Shown here: positions 19,840 to 27,920 of the stretch, piece by piece
Position numbering within the stretch: position 1 is the stretch's first letter
Layout: every line of letters begins with the position of its first letter
NCBI RefSeq assembly: GCF_900108095.1
Contig: NZ_FNWL01000002.1
Coordinates: 292,748-356,747, forward strand
DNA from: Natronorubrum sediminis
GTDB taxonomy: Archaea > Halobacteriota > Halobacteria > Halobacteriales > Natrialbaceae
Direction of reading: 5' to 3'
DNA length: 64,000 bases
Notes under the pieces: model-generated
Database searches by the model: none
What the model saw: only the letters and a program-made list of their open reading frames with translations
Told to the model about the DNA's origin: nothing
Translations under genes and position numbers: made by a program

Positions 19840-19898
19840 ACTTCATTCGATGTGCCCGTTTCTTTAAGCCTTTATGTGACGCCGGAGAACGGGTCCCT

Positions 19899-20534
19899 AT
19901 GGCACAGCCACGAATGCTGATCCTGGGCGCACCAGGGGCAGGCAAGGGGACCCAGAGTGCAAAGATCACCGACGAATTCGACATCGACCACGTCACCACC
20001 GGTGATGCACTCCGTGCGAACAAGGAGATGGACATCTCCGACATGGATACCGAGTACGACACTCCACGAGAGTACATGGATCAAGGTGAACTGGTCCCCG
20101 ACGCAGTCGTCAACGCGATCGTCGACGAGGCTCTCTCACAGGCTGACGGCTTCGTCCTCGACGGCTACCCACGAAATCTCGAGCAAGCCGACGAACTCGA
20201 GGACATGACCGATCTCGACCTCGCGCTCTATCTCGACGTGAGCGAGGAGGAACTCGTCCACCGACTGACGGGCCGGCGACTCGATCCCGAAACTGGCGAT
20301 ATCTACCACGTCGAGTACAACCCGCCTGAAGATCCGGAAGTTGAGGATCGACTCGAGCAACGCGAGGACGATACAGAGGAAACCGTCAAGGAACGGCTTC
20401 GTGTCTTCCGAGAGAACACCGAACCGGTGATCGAGCACTACGAAGACGAGGGCTCGCTCGAGCGCGTCGACGGCGAACAGGCTCCTGAAGACGTGTGGGA
20501 AGACGTGAAGAAGACGATCGAAGACGCAGCGTAA
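19899..20534 (+). CDS. adk: Adenylate kinase
   Basis: Balances adenine nucleotides: AMP + ATP to 2 ADP. The P-loop GAPGAGKGT starts at residue 10, followed by HVTTGDALRA, the AMP-binding DGYPRNLEQADEL and the LID region TGRRLDPETGDIYH. The LID lacks zinc-binding cysteines. 211 residues is the usual size for the bacterial-type Adk found in halophiles. The ATG is the one immediately before MAQPRMLILGAPG; an upstream in-frame start would add 29 unrelated residues. In archaea adk belongs to the tail of the secY operon. Confidence 0.96.
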   Translation: MAQPRMLILGAPGAGKGTQSAKITDEFDIDHVTTGDALRANKEMDISDMDTEYDTPREYMDQGELVPDAVVNAIVDEALSQADGFVLDGYPRNLEQADELEDMTDLDLALYLDVSEEELVHRLTGRRLDPETGDIYHVEYNPPEDPEVEDRLEQREDDTEETVKERLRVFRENTEPVIEHYEDEGSLERVDGEQAPEDVWEDVKKTIEDAA

Positions 20535-20543
20535 CTCGAGCGG

Positions 20544-22100
20544 CTATTCTACGTTGATGTCGACTCGTTGCTCAGCCACGTTGAGGTAGGTGAGTTGTGG
20601 TGGGAGCATATCTGGATCAGGGTAGATAGAGAGTTCTTCGTTCTTGAGGTTGTCATCATATTCGAAATCGAGGCCTCCACCACCGCCTTGTATATAAACT
20701 GATGTGGCAACCAAAGAACCGTAAAAGTCTGGGTTTGAGTGGACACAAACTTGCTCTTCACAACCACTTGAGTGCTCCCACTCAGCATCCTCTTCATCAT
20801 TGACTTTACCACCCCCAGCATAGATTACACCTTCATACCGAGGACTTCCACCCTGGTTAAACTCAATGCGAGAGTCTGATGAAACAACTGTTTGGATTAC
20901 TGAGCCTGTGCCCTCTTTGTTCTCAGTACAATCCTTTCCGTCGGTAACACAGATTTTCCCGCTATCAATATCGAGGTCTCCTTCGAGGTAAATACTCAGG
21001 CTGTTTCCATCTTCATACTCACTAACTGTAATTATTTCATCAGTTCCTGCATAAATGGAATCATCGATTACGAGTGTTGCATTCCCCTCAGAAAGGTTGA
21101 AATCTAGATGTTCATCAGACATATCGTCAGTGTAATATGTTCCATCCTCTAATTTTGATACATCATCTTCTATATACTCTTCATCGAAAGGATCCAAAAC
21201 CTCTTCATCATCCTTTGTCTGGTTGATATACCGATTAACCTCATCGTCTAATGGCGGATATATCGATCTTTCTGACTCAACATCGTCACCGCGATTACCT
21301 TCAATATCATCAGCAGCATGGACGGCTCCACTCTTGAACGCGTCAGATACCTGCCTAAACCCGTATTCTGCAGTCACCGTTCCTGTATCATCATCGTGAA
21401 CCTCAACGTCTTGAACGGTTGATGCACCACCTTGGGACTCAAAGTAGTTCTCCCACCCACGGTAATACTCACTCGTCACCTCGACTGTCACCGAATCGTT
21501 TTCGACGACACTCACGTTGTGCATCGGGTTCGTTTCGTTGTGTACTGCCGTCACTTGACCCGAGGTCAGCTCGGCCTCGTTTTGGGTTTTAATGATAGGG
21601 AATGAAAGCGTCTCGGAATCATCGTCGTATTCGATTGGCGGAGCAGAGACTACCTGCGTCTCCTCACCTGTTTCACGGAATACACCACCTGCCTGATATG
21701 CGATCTTGGTGCCGTCATCGCCAGTGTATTCGATTGCTCCGATGTCGAGCGTTTCGTTCACGTAATTCCCATCACTTTCGTTCCCGTCACCACCTTCGAT
21801 ACGAAGCGTTCCAGCTTCGTTCATCACCACTGCCCCATGCTCTCCGACGTCCATGTCCATCGACTGTGGAATGTCATTACTTGAGGAGGCAGCCTCCATC
21901 TGTTGGCTCAATTCGACGAATCCAGACTCGACACGGTCATGCTCGGCATCTTGCTCGACACTCGAGATCGAGTCAGTCGCAACGAGAAAAAGTGCAGTGC
22001 TGCCGACTGCTACCATCCCAATCAGGAGGACGATACCAAGTACTGTGGATTGCCCCCGGAGGGATGATGGAAGTGATTGGTCCCCGGACTGAACAGTCAT
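20544..22100 (-). CDS. Pilin-like exoprotein (DUF7289/DUF7305-type)
   Basis: 518 residues. The N-terminus (LRGQSTVLGIVLLIGMVAVG) is the class III/pilin-like hydrophobic segment of haloarchaeal surface proteins. The middle is an extracellular beta-rich region. The C-terminal third has the polymer-forming repeats of haloarchaeal adhesin-like proteins (RYEGVIYAGGGKV, FYGSLVATSVYIQGGGGGLD). The DNA is clearly AT-richer than its neighbours, most of all from about 20620 to 21350, with AT-ending codons, so acquisition by transfer is likely. Convergent with adk, with stops 9 bases apart. Probably anchored on the cell surface. Function beyond that is unknown. Confidence 0.75.
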   Translation of the reverse strand: MTVQSGDQSLPSSLRGQSTVLGIVLLIGMVAVGSTALFLVATDSISSVEQDAEHDRVESGFVELSQQMEAASSSNDIPQSMDMDVGEHGAVVMNEAGTLRIEGGDGNESDGNYVNETLDIGAIEYTGDDGTKIAYQAGGVFRETGEETQVVSAPPIEYDDDSETLSFPIIKTQNEAELTSGQVTAVHNETNPMHNVSVVENDSVTVEVTSEYYRGWENYFESQGGASTVQDVEVHDDDTGTVTAEYGFRQVSDAFKSGAVHAADDIEGNRGDDVESERSIYPPLDDEVNRYINQTKDDEEVLDPFDEEYIEDDVSKLEDGTYYTDDMSDEHLDFNLSEGNATLVIDDSIYAGTDEIITVSEYEDGNSLSIYLEGDLDIDSGKICVTDGKDCTENKEGTGSVIQTVVSSDSRIEFNQGGSPRYEGVIYAGGGKVNDEEDAEWEHSSGCEEQVCVHSNPDFYGSLVATSVYIQGGGGGLDFEYDDNLKNEELSIYPDPDMLPPQLTYLNVAEQRVDINVE

Positions 22101-22331
22101 GATACACAGCTAGAAAACCAATACTATAGTAATATCGGTCGGACAAGTATTTCCAGACAGTTTATATTAGTTCACAGTGAGAATTTTTCTCCTCGTTTGT
22201 AGCGGAAAAAGTGGTGCGAAAACTCTTTATCGAATTTGGATCCAAGATCTACCGATAAAATAGTCGACCACTGGCCACTCGAGCACCGAAGATAAACACT
22301 TGTATACCGAACCTCCCCTAGCCACACATAG

Positions 22332-23276
22332 ATGACGCGTACAGCGGAGAAAATCGACGCCCTCGTCCGGGAGGATTCCGCCATGACGGATGCACTCGAG
22401 TCCATCCGTGAGGCGGCCGATCAGAACGGTGGCGAGGTCGAGTGGGCCGACGTCCGCGACGATTTGACGAGCGGGCAATGGGGCCGACTGATCGAAAAAG
22501 GAGTGTTAGTTGACGGCGAAAATGGGTTCGAAATCTCCGATCGTGAGGCGTACGACGACGCCCTCGATGGTGATTCGTCCGCTAAAAGCTACGATACCGA
22601 TATCGAGATCGAGGCCGAGGAATCACAGTGGTCCCAGTACGACAAGATGGCTGGTGTGGCCTCGCTATTGTTGATGTTCGGTTACTGGATCGAATCCGTC
22701 CGTGACACGGTCGGTGGAACGATCGACGCTGCACTCGGTCCACTCGACGCCGCGCTTCCGTTCTATGCGGTTATTCTCTCGGTTGCCCTCCTGACGGGAC
22801 TGTACTCCACGCTGTTGCAGGCGAATCTCATGAACCCCGAAATCATGGGTAAGTACCAACAGCGCATGAAGGCGATGCAGGAGAAGCAAAAGGATGCCCG
22901 CGAGCGCAAGAAAGAGGCCGAAGAACGCGGAGCCAGCGAAGCCGAAATCGAGCGACTCGACGACGAACTCGATGCCGTTCGTGAAGAGCAAATGGAGGCG
23001 ATGGCGGAGAACCTCGGCATGTTCAAAGAGCAACTCCGGCCGATGGTCTGGATCATGCTCTTTACCATTCCGTTGTTCCTCTGGATGTACTGGCGAATTC
23101 ACGGTGTCGGCGTCGAGGGAACGATCATCATGCCTCTCGTCGGTGAGACGAGTTGGAACGCGGGCCTCCTCGGTCCGATGCCAGCCTGGATTGTCTGGTA
23201 CTTCCTGTGCTCGATGGGCTTCTCGCAGTTACTGCGCAAGTCGCTCAATATCGACATGACGCCGTCGGGAACCTAA
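22332..23276 (+). CDS. DUF106 membrane protein, Oxa1/YidC/EMC3 superfamily
   Basis: Archaeal member of the Oxa1 insertase superfamily, which helps insert membrane proteins co-translationally. 314 residues: an N-terminal soluble ~100-residue extension resembling a helical/winged domain, a first membrane segment near residues 110-125, a second in ALPFYAVILSVALLTGLYST, the hallmark coiled-coil (MKAMQEKQKDARERKKEAEE to about 230), then MVWIMLFTIPLFLWMYW and a final helix with WYFLCSMGFSQLLRKSLNID. Location between adk and cmk, downstream of secY in archaea generally, agrees with a role at the translocon. Confidence 0.9.
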   Translation: MTRTAEKIDALVREDSAMTDALESIREAADQNGGEVEWADVRDDLTSGQWGRLIEKGVLVDGENGFEISDREAYDDALDGDSSAKSYDTDIEIEAEESQWSQYDKMAGVASLLLMFGYWIESVRDTVGGTIDAALGPLDAALPFYAVILSVALLTGLYSTLLQANLMNPEIMGKYQQRMKAMQEKQKDARERKKEAEERGASEAEIERLDDELDAVREEQMEAMAENLGMFKEQLRPMVWIMLFTIPLFLWMYWRIHGVGVEGTIIMPLVGETSWNAGLLGPMPAWIVWYFLCSMGFSQLLRKSLNIDMTPSGT

Positions 23277-23414
23277 CGAACGTCCCGTCCCGCCGGACGG
23301 TTCATTCTCACGAGATCACGCTGGATTATCAATCGTAATGTGGGTCTCAGATCGGTTTCGACCTGCTTGTGAGCGATTCAAAACCCATTTTACCCGCCAC
23401 CGCGCAGTTTGGAT

Positions 23415-23990
23415 ATGTTACTGACCGTCTCCGGCCCGCCGGGAAGCGGGAAGAGTACCACTGCGGAACTGCTCGCCGATGCATTCGACCTCGATCACGT
23501 CAGTGGTGGCGATATTTTTAGAGAACTCGCCGACGAACGCGGCTATACGCCACTCGAGTTCAACAAACTCGCGGAGGAAAACGACCAGATCGATCGAGAC
23601 CTGGATCGGCGACTTCGCGAAATTGCCGTCGAAGCGGACGGACTCGTGTTGGAATCCCGTCTTGCAGGTTGGCTCGCAGGCGAACAGGCTGATTTCCGGT
23701 TTTGGCTCGATGCGCCGCCACAGGTTCGGGGCGAACGAATCGCAGAACGCGAAGGGAAGGATCCCGAACGGGCGACTGAAGAGACGAAAGCGCGTGAGGC
23801 GAGCGAGGCCTCCCGATATCTAGAGTACTACGACATCAACATTCAGGATTTGACGATTTACGATCTCTCCGTGAATACGGCTCGCTGGGAACCCGACGCC
23901 GTACTCGACATGCTCGTCACGGCCGTTGGAGAGTACGACGAATCGGGTGACGAAGGACAGGCAGCGATTCAACTCGAGTACGAGTTTTGA
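23415..23990 (+). CDS. cmk: Cytidylate kinase (archaeal type)
   Basis: Phosphorylates (d)CMP with ATP. The P-loop GPPGSGKST covers residues 7-15, followed by [25 protein letters not shown] and the LID-like [20 protein letters not shown]. 191 residues fits the short archaeal family. ATG at [10 protein letters not shown] is preferred; a TTG six bases upstream is also in frame. Only two bases separate its stop from cbf5, so the two are co-transcribed. Confidence 0.95.
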   Translation: MLLTVSGPPGSGKSTTAELLADAFDLDHVSGGDIFRELADERGYTPLEFNKLAEENDQIDRDLDRRLREIAVEADGLVLESRLAGWLAGEQADFRFWLDAPPQVRGERIAEREGKDPERATEETKAREASEASRYLEYYDINIQDLTIYDLSVNTARWEPDAVLDMLVTAVGEYDESGDEGQAAIQLEYEF

Positions 23991-23992
23991 CC

Positions 23993-24913
23993 ATGGCCGA
24001 GCATTCCCGTCTTCGTGGTCCACCCGACGACCGAACGCCGGTCGAGTTGCTCACCTTCGGTGTCGTCAACCTCGATAAGCCACCGGGACCATCCTCACAC
24101 CAAGTCAGCGGTTGGTTACGCGACTCCGTCGACGAAACGCTTTCTGCATATGGTTCGGAGGACACACTCGAGCAAGCGGCCCACGCCGGGACGCTCGACC
24201 CCAAGGTTACTGGCTGTCTCCCACTGATGCTCGGCGATGCGACGCGTCTCGCGCAGGTCTTTCTCGAAGGGTCGAAGGAATACATCGCCGTCCTCGAGTG
24301 TCACGCCCCCGTCCCAGCAGACGTCGAATCAGTCGTCAGTGACTTCGAGGGACCGATCTATCAGAAGCCACCGCGCAAAAGTGCAGTCTCTCGTCGATTG
24401 CGCGTCCGCGAGATATACGACCTCGAGGTGCTCGAAACCGACGACCGGAAGGTGCTCTTGCGAATTCGGTGTGAGAGTGGCACGTACGTGCGCAAACTGT
24501 GTCACGACCTTGGATTAGCCCTCGGTACTGGCGGACACATGGGGCATCTTCGGCGGTCGGCCACGACGCCGTTCGACGATACCGACCTCCACAACACGTC
24601 TGAGTTCCTCGATGCGCTCACGTTCTGGCTCGAAGACGATGACGAGACCCTCCTTCGCGAGGTGGTCGACCCGGCCGAACGAATCCTCGAGGACCTTCCG
24701 TCGGTGACGATTGCCGAAAGTGCTGCCCAAGAAGTAGCGAACGGTGCGCCAGTGTACGAACCGGGCGTACTCGACGTGGACGACGGTATCGAGCAGGGGT
24801 CGCTCGTGGCCTGTTACACGCCGAACGGGAGTGCCGTCTGCCTCGGTACGTTCGCCAGGTCGGGCGATGCCGACCACGGTATCGCCGTGTCCCTCGAGCG
24901 TGTACTCGTGTAA
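23993..24913 (+). CDS. cbf5: tRNA/rRNA pseudouridine synthase Cbf5 (TruB family)
   Basis: Catalytic subunit of archaeal H/ACA ribonucleoproteins and also able to make tRNA Psi55. Signature GVVNLDKPPGPSSHQV precedes HAGTLDPKVTG, where Asp69 is catalytic. QKPPRKSAVSRRLRVREIY and RCESGTYVRKLCHDLG are the family's other motifs. A PUA domain occupies about residues 225-306 (VANGAPVYEPGVLDVDDGIE). 306 residues is normal. The gene is followed by tRNA-Pro. Confidence 0.96.
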   Translation: MAEHSRLRGPPDDRTPVELLTFGVVNLDKPPGPSSHQVSGWLRDSVDETLSAYGSEDTLEQAAHAGTLDPKVTGCLPLMLGDATRLAQVFLEGSKEYIAVLECHAPVPADVESVVSDFEGPIYQKPPRKSAVSRRLRVREIYDLEVLETDDRKVLLRIRCESGTYVRKLCHDLGLALGTGGHMGHLRRSATTPFDDTDLHNTSEFLDALTFWLEDDDETLLREVVDPAERILEDLPSVTIAESAAQEVANGAPVYEPGVLDVDDGIEQGSLVACYTPNGSAVCLGTFARSGDADHGIAVSLERVLV

Positions 24914-24931
24914 CTCGAGTATCGAAACGAT

Positions 24932-24941
24932 ATGCTTAAAC
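24932..24941 (+). promoter_or_regulatory. Probable box A (TATA) of tRNA-Pro
   Basis: ATGCTTAAAC lies 26-35 bases upstream of the mature tRNA 5' end, matching the haloarchaeal TTTAWA-like box A and leaving room for a very short 5' leader. Only sequence and spacing support it. Confidence 0.5.
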
Positions 24942-24966
24942 AGCGGAGCGCCTTTCGTGAAACTGC

Positions 24967-25037
24967 GGGACCGTGGGGTAGTGGTATCCTCTGCGGATGG
25001 GGTCCGTAGGACCCGAGTTCAATTCTCGGCGGTCCCA
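24967..25037 (+). tRNA. tRNA-Pro (GGG)
   Basis: A 71-base cloverleaf: acceptor GGGACCG/CGGTCCC with discriminator A, anticodon stem TGCGG/CCGTA closing the loop ATGGGGT with anticodon GGG, and T arm CCGAG-TTCAATT-CTCGG. The terminal CCA is not encoded and there is no intron. It marks the edge of an accessory-looking segment to its right. Confidence 0.95.
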
Positions 25038-25158
25038 CTCGAAATTATTGGAGTACTCAACTCTTAGAGCCTCAGTCCGGCGAAACGCCTGTAGGTCCTA
25101 TCCTCGCCTTTCCGATAATTCTATGTAGACGACAGGATACAGTCTCGGGGTGGTCTGC

Positions 25159-25392
25159 GTGACGACGGCCCCCTGACCGTCGACTGGCAGTGACTCGACG
25201 TGTCGTCACTGTGGGTCGTACGTCACCGACCAGTTCGGTCGCGTCTTCGGCGACGATCGTGACCGCGTTCACCGCTGTCGGCACTGTGATTCCTACCGCC
25301 GAATTCAACGTGGCTCTGCCGCTGGCATCGCGGTCGGCGTTCCAGATCCAGAGACGACACTGGGCCACCGCGGAGGTGAGACTGATGTGTAG
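25159..25392 (+). pseudogene. Broken DUF7563-like zinc-ribbon gene
   Basis: An open frame from 25177 to a TAG at 25390 encodes TCRHCGSYVTDQFGRVFGDD and HRCRHCDSYRRIQRGSAAGI, which is the C-x2-C...C-x2-C arrangement of small haloarchaeal zinc-ribbon proteins (DUF7563-like). No start codon lies between its upstream in-frame stop and the first cysteine. A GTG at 25159 is in frame, but a TGA at 25174-25176 intervenes. So either a nonsense mutation or loss of the start inactivated it. It lies about 120 bases after tRNA-Pro. The family call is from memory of the motif pattern. Confidence 0.5.
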
Positions 25393-25561
25393 CGAGTTCG
25401 TCCCGGCGAGCGAACTCTACCACGTCGAGAGTGAGACCCATCGCCCATCCAGCCACCAGGTGTCCAATGTCGACGTACGCCATGCGCTCGAGGCCGAAGG
25501 CGAACGCCAGTTACGGGCCGGCGACGGGACCGACTCGAGTGGACCTGAACGATCTAACTAA
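25385..25561 (+). CDS. Possible small protein overlapping the zinc-ribbon remnant
   Basis: 58 codons starting with an ATG that overlaps the last codons of the preceding zinc-ribbon frame. The product (MCSEFVPASELYHVESETHR at the N-terminus) is hydrophilic with no motif I recognise. The overlap resembles coupled haloarchaeal gene pairs, and codon third positions are GC-rich. Because its neighbour is broken, it may be decaying or not expressed. Confidence 0.3.
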   Translation: MCSEFVPASELYHVESETHRPSSHQVSNVDVRHALEAEGERQLRAGDGTDSSGPERSN

Positions 25562-25584
25562 AGAAAGAGATGATCGGAGTACAA

Positions 25585-25779
25585 TCAGATTAGGTCCTCA
25601 CTCCGTTGCATCCACACGAGGAGCACTACGAGGCTCAAAATTCCGATAACGAGGAACTCGATCGCATCCGGTAGCCACGGGTTTTGGTTCGTTGCGAGTA
25701 AGCCGAGCCATGCGACGATTAGCGTCCCGACGCCAGTCGTCACTAGTGTGAGCAGCAGAAGATATGCTCTCTCCATCAC
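25585..25779 (-). CDS. Small two-TM membrane protein
   Basis: 64 residues forming two hydrophobic helices (AYLLLLTLVTTGVGTLIVAW and FLVIGILSLVVLLVWM) joined by a short polar loop with NQNPWLPD. A typical haloarchaeal small membrane protein of unknown function. Two adjacent ATGs give MM at the start. Nothing around it hints at a partner. Confidence 0.55.
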   Translation of the reverse strand: MMERAYLLLLTLVTTGVGTLIVAWLGLLATNQNPWLPDAIEFLVIGILSLVVLLVWMQRSEDLI

Positions 25780-26062
25780 GACTAGTCCGGTTTCCGTCTC
25801 GAAAAATCACCCGCTTGAACCAGCAGGTGAACGAGCGAGATGTCGGGCAGGTTGAGATGACACGACGAACGTTCAGTGCGGATACTGGCCACGAGGAAGG
25901 TGCGGAGCGTGCCTAAGGTTGAGACGACGGCCCACGAGAGTGGGGGCCGCTAGAAGTAACTCGACTGAGTCCGTAAACTCCAACGCGCTCTCATTGGTAC
26001 TGGTCGAGCTACTGTAAACGGACTGTCGATATTGGTGGCGATTCCTCCTCTCATCAAACCAG

Positions 26063-26254
26063 TTAGGTGCCGGTCTCGTCGAAGTCGAACGAGGGCTCCG
26101 GTAACGGTTCGAACTCCGTTGCTCCACACGAAGTACATCCATCACGACTTCCGATAGGCTGGATCGTTCCGTTCGGGAACTCGAGAGCGGCGAACACAGA
26201 TTCACACTCCACACACGTGGCCATCATGCGAGACGTTTCGTCGTCACCTCCCAT
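26063..26254 (-). CDS. Zinc-ribbon microprotein (paralogue A)
   Basis: 63 residues from the ATG giving MGGDDETSRMMATCVEC; upstream in-frame extension does not look coding. Zinc ligands are CVEC and CTSC, spaced 23 residues apart. Between them FPNGTIQPIGS matches SDGSIRPIGT in the neighbouring paralogue 225 bases upstream. It ends with an acidic Pro/Glu/Phe tail. Such one-ribbon proteins usually contact nucleic acid or a protein partner; nothing more specific can be said. Confidence 0.6.
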   Translation of the reverse strand: MGGDDETSRMMATCVECESVFAALEFPNGTIQPIGSRDGCTSCGATEFEPLPEPSFDFDETGT

Positions 26255-26479
26255 CGACTCCGCCTCAGAATCAATCAGAGAAAAATTCGCTGTGAGGACG
26301 AGAGGAGCACACTGTCGAGTGTCACTGAAGTAGTAACAGAGAGCGGTCGGCAAACGTGAGCACTACCTCGAGGGAAGTACACGATGGGCCAACTCGATGA
26401 CTCTACTGGGTACTGGGTGCGAACGCTGTGACGACACGGACGACAGGCACCGATACCGTGGTGTACGACCTCTTTCGAA

Positions 26480-26662
26480 TCACTCGGTCGAATCGGTTGG
26501 TACCGATTCCGGTGAGCCGATAACGTCGAACGAGTCGCCCCCACAAGAACAGTGTGTTCCGGTTCCAATTGGCCGAATCGATCCGTCGCTCACAATTCGG
26601 ACGGCAATGGCCCCGTTGCATCGACGGCAAATGGCGATCGATCGGCGACCTTTCACGGGCAT
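26480..26662 (-). CDS. Zinc-ribbon microprotein (paralogue B)
   Basis: 60 residues with a short basic N-terminus (MPVKGRRSIAI), ligands CRRC and CSCGG, and the shared core SDGSIRPIGT. It resembles paralogue A downstream on the same strand, and the pair looks like an old tandem duplication. It faces away from the Nmad3-like gene, with 145 bases between the two starts, so a shared divergent promoter region is possible. Confidence 0.6.
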   Translation of the reverse strand: MPVKGRRSIAICRRCNGAIAVRIVSDGSIRPIGTGTHCSCGGDSFDVIGSPESVPTDSTE

Positions 26663-26807
26663 GAACGGCCGTATTCCACACTATTATTTCAACCCTTCTA
26701 CTCCAGAACGATAGCTGTGGGGAGAGAAATAGTGGTGTGAGACCAATTCAGCGCCTGCCACACCGCGACCGGCGGCTTTACGTGCAATCCATCCTGACGG
26801 TAAGACA

Positions 26808-27662
26808 ATGACGGTCGTTCTCGCAGGGGTTGGTGCTGATAGTACGAATTTCGGTTCACTGGCACCGATATACGACGATGGCACCTTCGAGTACGTTCCA
26901 ATCCCCGAGAAGACACCCGAGACGGACGAAACTGAAACGCTCGGATCTTGGGCGTTGCGGACGACAGACCGAACAGCTGTGGATCTGACGACACGGATCA
27001 CCCCACAGCCTATCGGTGACGCAGACCGAACGGTTAGCGGTGACGCCCTCGAGTCCTGGCCGTTTCATCACGACCCGAACTTCGAGGCGCTAACGTACGG
27101 CGAACACCGAACGAGCGGCTACGTTTCCAGACTCCGGACGCTCGAGGCCGGCGACGTGGTAGGGTTTTACGCGGGGTTGCGCAAGCCCGATGGTGGGCGC
27201 GCACATCGGTACCTGATCGGTTACTTCACGGTCGAACGCGTCGACGTCGTGACGCCCGAGATGTCGGGCGAGACACGTGAGGAAATTCTCGGGAAGCACC
27301 CGGACAATGCCCATACCAAACGTGCTCGAGACGGAGAGTGCTATCTCGAGAAGCCAATCGTGCTCGTCGATGGCCGAGGGCCCGGCGGGTTGTTCGAGCG
27401 ACATCCGATTCGCCTCTCCGAGTACTACGTGAAAGAAGGAAATGAACGTGCACAGTATTATCTACGCGATTCGGTCGCTTCAGCGTTGAACGTCACCGAA
27501 GGGGGTGAGAATATGATGTACAAGCCCGCATATCGGTGTGACCTGACGGCCGATGCGTTTTACGATCGTGTTGGGACACCCGGCTCGCGGAGTGCAACCG
27601 ACGAACTGATCGACGGTTCGAACGATCCGATCGGCAAATCAGCCACAGAGCCGTCACGATGA
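26808..27662 (+). CDS. Nmad3-like putative nucleotide-modification protein
   Basis: 284 residues, soluble. The N-terminus MTVVLAGVGADSTNFGSLAP and the motif DDGTFEYVPIPE (residues 23-34) match the Nmad3 family (nucleotide modification associated domain 3), first described by comparative genomics around hypermodified-base systems of phages and bacteria. Further features are HHDPNFEALTYGEHRTSGYV, GDVVGFYAGLR and RYLIGYFTVERV, which resemble a ligand-binding alpha/beta domain. The biochemical role of the family is not established as far as I know. No base-modifying methyltransferase, TET/JBP oxygenase or glycosyltransferase lies within view. Family assignment is by motif recognition. Confidence 0.7.
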   Translation: MTVVLAGVGADSTNFGSLAPIYDDGTFEYVPIPEKTPETDETETLGSWALRTTDRTAVDLTTRITPQPIGDADRTVSGDALESWPFHHDPNFEALTYGEHRTSGYVSRLRTLEAGDVVGFYAGLRKPDGGRAHRYLIGYFTVERVDVVTPEMSGETREEILGKHPDNAHTKRARDGECYLEKPIVLVDGRGPGGLFERHPIRLSEYYVKEGNERAQYYLRDSVASALNVTEGGENMMYKPAYRCDLTADAFYDRVGTPGSRSATDELIDGSNDPIGKSATEPSR

Positions 27663-27920
27663 GTTGACTGGAATGTCCTGATCGGTGCTGTCCGGTTCGA
27701 TGGATTCGACCGTCGGACCCTGGACAATGACTTCACTCGAGTGGCCTTGCTAGGACGTCCCAATGAACGAGAAAACGACGACGGATCCAACAACGGTTTT
27801 CCGTACTGTGGGCCCTCATACCAGTCGTCGTCCACTACACCGGGGGACGATATCCGTACGATTGCTCGGCGTGTACTCGAACGGTCGGTTTCATGTAGTG
27901 ATAGATCATATCTCGTGGTA

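Noticed and set aside
25873-26214. 113-codon - strand frame near the zinc-ribbon genes
   Set aside because: Ser/Arg-rich with no motif, and overlaps the better-supported ribbon gene in another frame.
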